From the NCBI GenBank assembly GCA_945874115.1, contig CAMCFD010000015.1:1-23171 (forward strand): a stretch of 23,171 bases of DNA, in the 5' to 3' direction. The DNA comes from Rickettsia typhi. Lineage in GTDB: Bacteria > Pseudomonadota > Alphaproteobacteria > Rickettsiales > UBA1997. The first letter of the stretch is position 1; the number at the start of each line of letters is the position of its first letter. Made by a program: the position numbers and the translations under genes. This document shows positions 23,024 to 23,171 of the stretch, piece by piece. Below the pieces are notes generated by a model. That model made no database searches. It had not been told where the DNA came from and saw nothing but the letters and a program-made list of their open reading frames with translations.

Positions 23024-23171
23024 TTCTTCTTTTTACAACCATGATTTCTAAATAAATTTTTATAATTAATCTTATAAATAATGGCGAAAAAACATCGATA
23101 AATCAAGAACAATAGAAATTTATTAATTTCGCGCTACAATTTTATGGTTTTTAAAATCACATTCTTGCAAA

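Overview
This is an AT-rich alphaproteobacterial segment, most plausibly from a member of the Rickettsiales that kept more biosynthesis than the obligate intracellular families. The supports are a fused IspD-IspF, a stand-alone virB8-virB9 pair of the kind seen in the scattered Rickettsiales T4SS, a peptide deformylase and VirB8 that read like rickettsial proteins, ATP synthase genes split from the usual operon (atpHAG without atpDC), and an isolated nuoF. Alongside these are genes for arginine, leucine/branched-chain and biotin synthesis, a fragment of an FhaB/CdiA-type adhesin, and type II secretion/type IV pilus parts. This mix recalls what has been published for Deianiraeaceae (extracellular Rickettsiales), but the placement is an inference from gene content only.

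Layout. 1-2700: an accessory module. A complex palindromic repeat (33-161) abuts the interrupted 5' end of an FhaB/CdiA-like reading frame. Its C-terminal part carries an HExxH site and a complete M23 endopeptidase domain. A small membrane-anchored or lipoprotein gene follows 2 nt later, and then a second copy of the repeat (2586-2692). This looks like an orphan polymorphic-toxin tail with a candidate immunity gene. 2939-5293 (minus): a lipoprotein secretin followed by an ABC-2-type permease. 5428-7911 (plus): nuoF and ispDF. 8004-9128 (minus): rodA. 9291-11438 (plus): virB8, virB9 and a periplasmic cyclophilin packed tightly together. 11532-14400 (minus): gspF/pilC, bioD (ATGA overlap) and argB, ending in a strong hairpin terminator. 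14478-15813 (minus): purN and def, each with its own signals. 15862-16791 (plus): an agmatinase/arginase-family enzyme. 16803-19996 (plus): promoter and atpH-atpA-atpG, with a very strong intercistronic hairpin between atpH and atpA. 19997-20428: a long non-coding stretch with a terminator, a nested hairpin and a promoter candidate. 20429-21938 (plus): ilvE and leuD. 21935-23023 (minus): an unrecognised hydrophilic protein with five clustered Tyr-acidic motifs and a basic C-terminus, a candidate secreted effector whose stop codon overlaps that of leuD.

How the genes fit together. Most of the window is ordinary core metabolism and envelope machinery: respiration (nuoF, atpHAG), isoprenoid precursors (ispDF), cell shape (rodA), purine, arginine, biotin and branched-chain amino acid synthesis. 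The interaction machinery is spread among these genes: T4SS components, secretin and GspF, the adhesin/toxin remnant and the putative effector. The two most unusual places are the repeat-flanked toxin-tail module at the left end and the Tyr-motif protein at the right end.
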